Source: an uncultured Atopobiaceae bacterium (GTDB lineage Bacteria > Actinomycetota > Coriobacteriia > Coriobacteriales > Atopobiaceae). From it: a stretch of 64,000 bases of DNA. Position numbers and translations under genes: made by a program. Under the pieces are notes generated by a model. It saw only the letters and a list, made by a program, of their open reading frames with translations. It was not told the DNA's origin and did no database searches. Shown here in pieces: positions 62,861-64,000 of the stretch (positions within the stretch are counted from its first letter, which is position 1; each line of letters begins with the position of its first letter). The stretch covers positions 33,663-97,662 of the forward strand of contig CANRLS010000001.1 in the NCBI GenBank assembly GCA_947631545.1, in the 5' to 3' direction.

Positions 62861-64000
62861 CTATGCGTCCTTCCTGGTGACGTCGAGCACGCCGGTTCCG
62901 GCCTTGACCTCGCCCTCGACCTCGGGCTTGGTGATGTCGAAATCGTACCCGTTGGAGACGATGGTCATCGTCGTGGTGGGATAGCCGGCTTGGCGCACCT
63001 TGTCGAAGTCCACCTCGAGCAGCGGGTCGCCGAGCTTCACGTGCTGGCCGGCCTTGACGAGCTGCTTGAAGCCGTCGCCGCCCATCTTCACGGTGTCGAT
63101 GCCCACATGGATGAGGAGCTCTGCGCCGGTATCGGTGACGATGCCGATCGCATGGCCGGTGTCGAAGACGGTGGAGACGATGCCGTCGGCGGGGGCCACG
63201 ACCGTGGACTCCTCCGGCTCCACCGCGAAGGTGGGGCCGAGGATCTCGGCCGCGAAGGTGGGATCGGCCACCTCGGCCACGGGCACGGCGCGACCGCTCA
63301 CGGGGTTGGTGATGACCTCGTGGGACATCTTGGGAAGCACCACGTCGCCGGAGACTTCCTCCTCCTCGACGGCTGCGGAGACCTCGAGCTCCTGGGCCTC
63401 GGCGTCGCGGTAGGTGATGAAGGAGCACACGAACGACACACCGGCGGCGGCGGCGAACATGATGATGTACTGGACCGGCATGGCCATGCAGAGCAGGATG
63501 CCGAAGATGCCCGTGACGCCGGTGCCGGAGGCGGCGAGGCCGGTGAGCGAGCAGATGAGGGCGCCCACGGCGCCGCCGATGCAGCCGGAGATGAAGACCT
63601 GGATGTAGCGGAGGTTCACGCCGAAGATGGCCGGCTCGGTGATGCCCATGAAGGCGGAGAGCGCGGAGGGCACGGCGAGGCCCTTGACCTTGGCGTCCTT
63701 GGTCTTCAGGGCAACGGCGAGGGTGGCGCCGGCCTGGCCGATGTTAGCCGCGCTCGCGATGGGCAGCCAGTAGGTCACGCCGTACTGGGCGAGCTGGCCG
63801 AGGTCGATCGCGGTGTACATCTGGTGGAGTCCGGTGACCACCGTCGGCGCGTAGAGGCCGCCGACGATGAAGGCGCCGATGCCGAGCGGCAGCGTGATGA
63901 GCCACTGGACGGCGAAGAGGACGGCGTTCTCGAGGAGCACGAAGATCGGGCCCACGGCGCAGAGCACGACGAACGCGGACACGAACACGGAGACGAGCGG
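62861..64000 (-). CDS. PTS sucrose/beta-glucoside permease, IIC (part) and IIA (5' end off window)
   Basis: The last ~379 residues of a IIBCA-type permease. Residues from the window edge cover the C-terminal half of IIC (GLHQMYTAIDLGQLAQYG, FMGITEPAIFGVNLRY), then a linker and a IIA-Glc domain with the active His in ELLIHVGIDTVKM. The N-terminal IIB and first IIC helices lie beyond 64000. With GH32 immediately downstream it is most likely a sucrose permease (ScrA type). Confidence 0.9.
   Translation of the reverse strand, partial: PLVSVFVSAFVVLCAVGPIFVLLENAVLFAVQWLITLPLGIGAFIVGGLYAPTVVTGLHQMYTAIDLGQLAQYGVTYWLPIASAANIGQAGATLAVALKTKDAKVKGLAVPSALSAFMGITEPAIFGVNLRYIQVFISGCIGGAVGALICSLTGLAASGTGVTGIFGILLCMAMPVQYIIMFAAAAGVSFVCSFITYRDAEAQELEVSAAVEEEEVSGDVVLPKMSHEVITNPVSGRAVPVAEVADPTFAAEILGPTFAVEPEESTVVAPADGIVSTVFDTGHAIGIVTDTGAELLIHVGIDTVKMGGDGFKQLVKAGQHVKLGDPLLEVDFDKVRQAGYPTTTMTIVSNGYDFDITKPEVEGEVKAGTGVLDVTRKDA

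Overview
This 64 kb window is high-GC chromosomal DNA with short intergenic gaps and genes densely packed on both strands. Gene content points to a strictly fermentative anaerobe of the Actinomycetota, most likely class Coriobacteriia (an Olsenella/Collinsella/Atopobiaceae-like gut or oral bacterium). It has AdhE, Pta and AckA, ATP-type PEP carboxykinase, a formate/nitrite channel, a glycyl-radical enzyme and several PTS components, and no respiratory genes. The class-level placement is inferred from gene content and codon style. No tRNA, rRNA, CRISPR array, phage or intact insertion sequence was found.

Layout. 0-8.3 kb: an AraC regulator, a BASS-type transporter and a glycyl-radical enzyme / ROK kinase / PfkB kinase operon, then a DUF362 protein. 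8.3-10.3 kb: a decayed patch holding a RelE-type toxin remnant, a 74 bp inverted-repeat scar that truncates an alpha/beta hydrolase, and a small family of Nif11-type RiPP precursors (two intact, one core-only remnant) made by tandem duplication downstream of a zinc alcohol dehydrogenase. 10.3-19.5 kb: metabolic and housekeeping genes (SDR, DJ-1, Maf, P1 peptidase, HAD phosphatase), a galactofuranose pair (UDP-galactopyranose mutase plus GT2), and pta. 19.6-28.9 kb: PEP carboxykinase with a basic tail, a NitT/TauT-type importer whose permease and ATPase are one polypeptide, a Gfo/Idh oxidoreductase, a tandem structured repeat and a large MacB-like exporter. 29-44 kb: sugar epimerase, ManA, GntR, AckA, the rnd/peptidase/xseA/xseB/HIT cluster, a YegS-like protein with altered kinase motifs, RfbA, an APC permease, a 2H phosphoesterase next to a SLATT-like two-TM protein, and a GH1 phospho-beta-glucosidase. 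44-55.6 kb: glycerate kinase, metallophosphatase, Nudix, ThyA, DHFR, AdhE and ThrS (with a probable transcription attenuator). 55.9-64 kb: a carbohydrate region with an FNT channel, two unusual proteins that each carry two PTS IIB domains, a zinc-ribbon membrane protein, stand-alone PTS IIA and IIB, a divergent GntR regulator, and a sucrose operon (GH32 plus a PTS permease running off the window edge).

How the genes fit together. Sugars enter by PTS (60-64 kb; GH1 at 43 kb for phospho-beta-glucosides), pass through hexose-phosphate steps (ManA, PfkB), and end as acetate (Pta and AckA, unlinked here), ethanol (AdhE) and probably formate (FNT).

Most unusual candidates: the Nif11 RiPP precursor family at 9.3-10.2 kb; the double-IIB PTS proteins at 56.8-59.1 kb; the 2H-phosphoesterase/SLATT-like pair at 41.2-42.5 kb; and a ~186 bp dispersed element whose outer stem differs between loci yet stays complementary.
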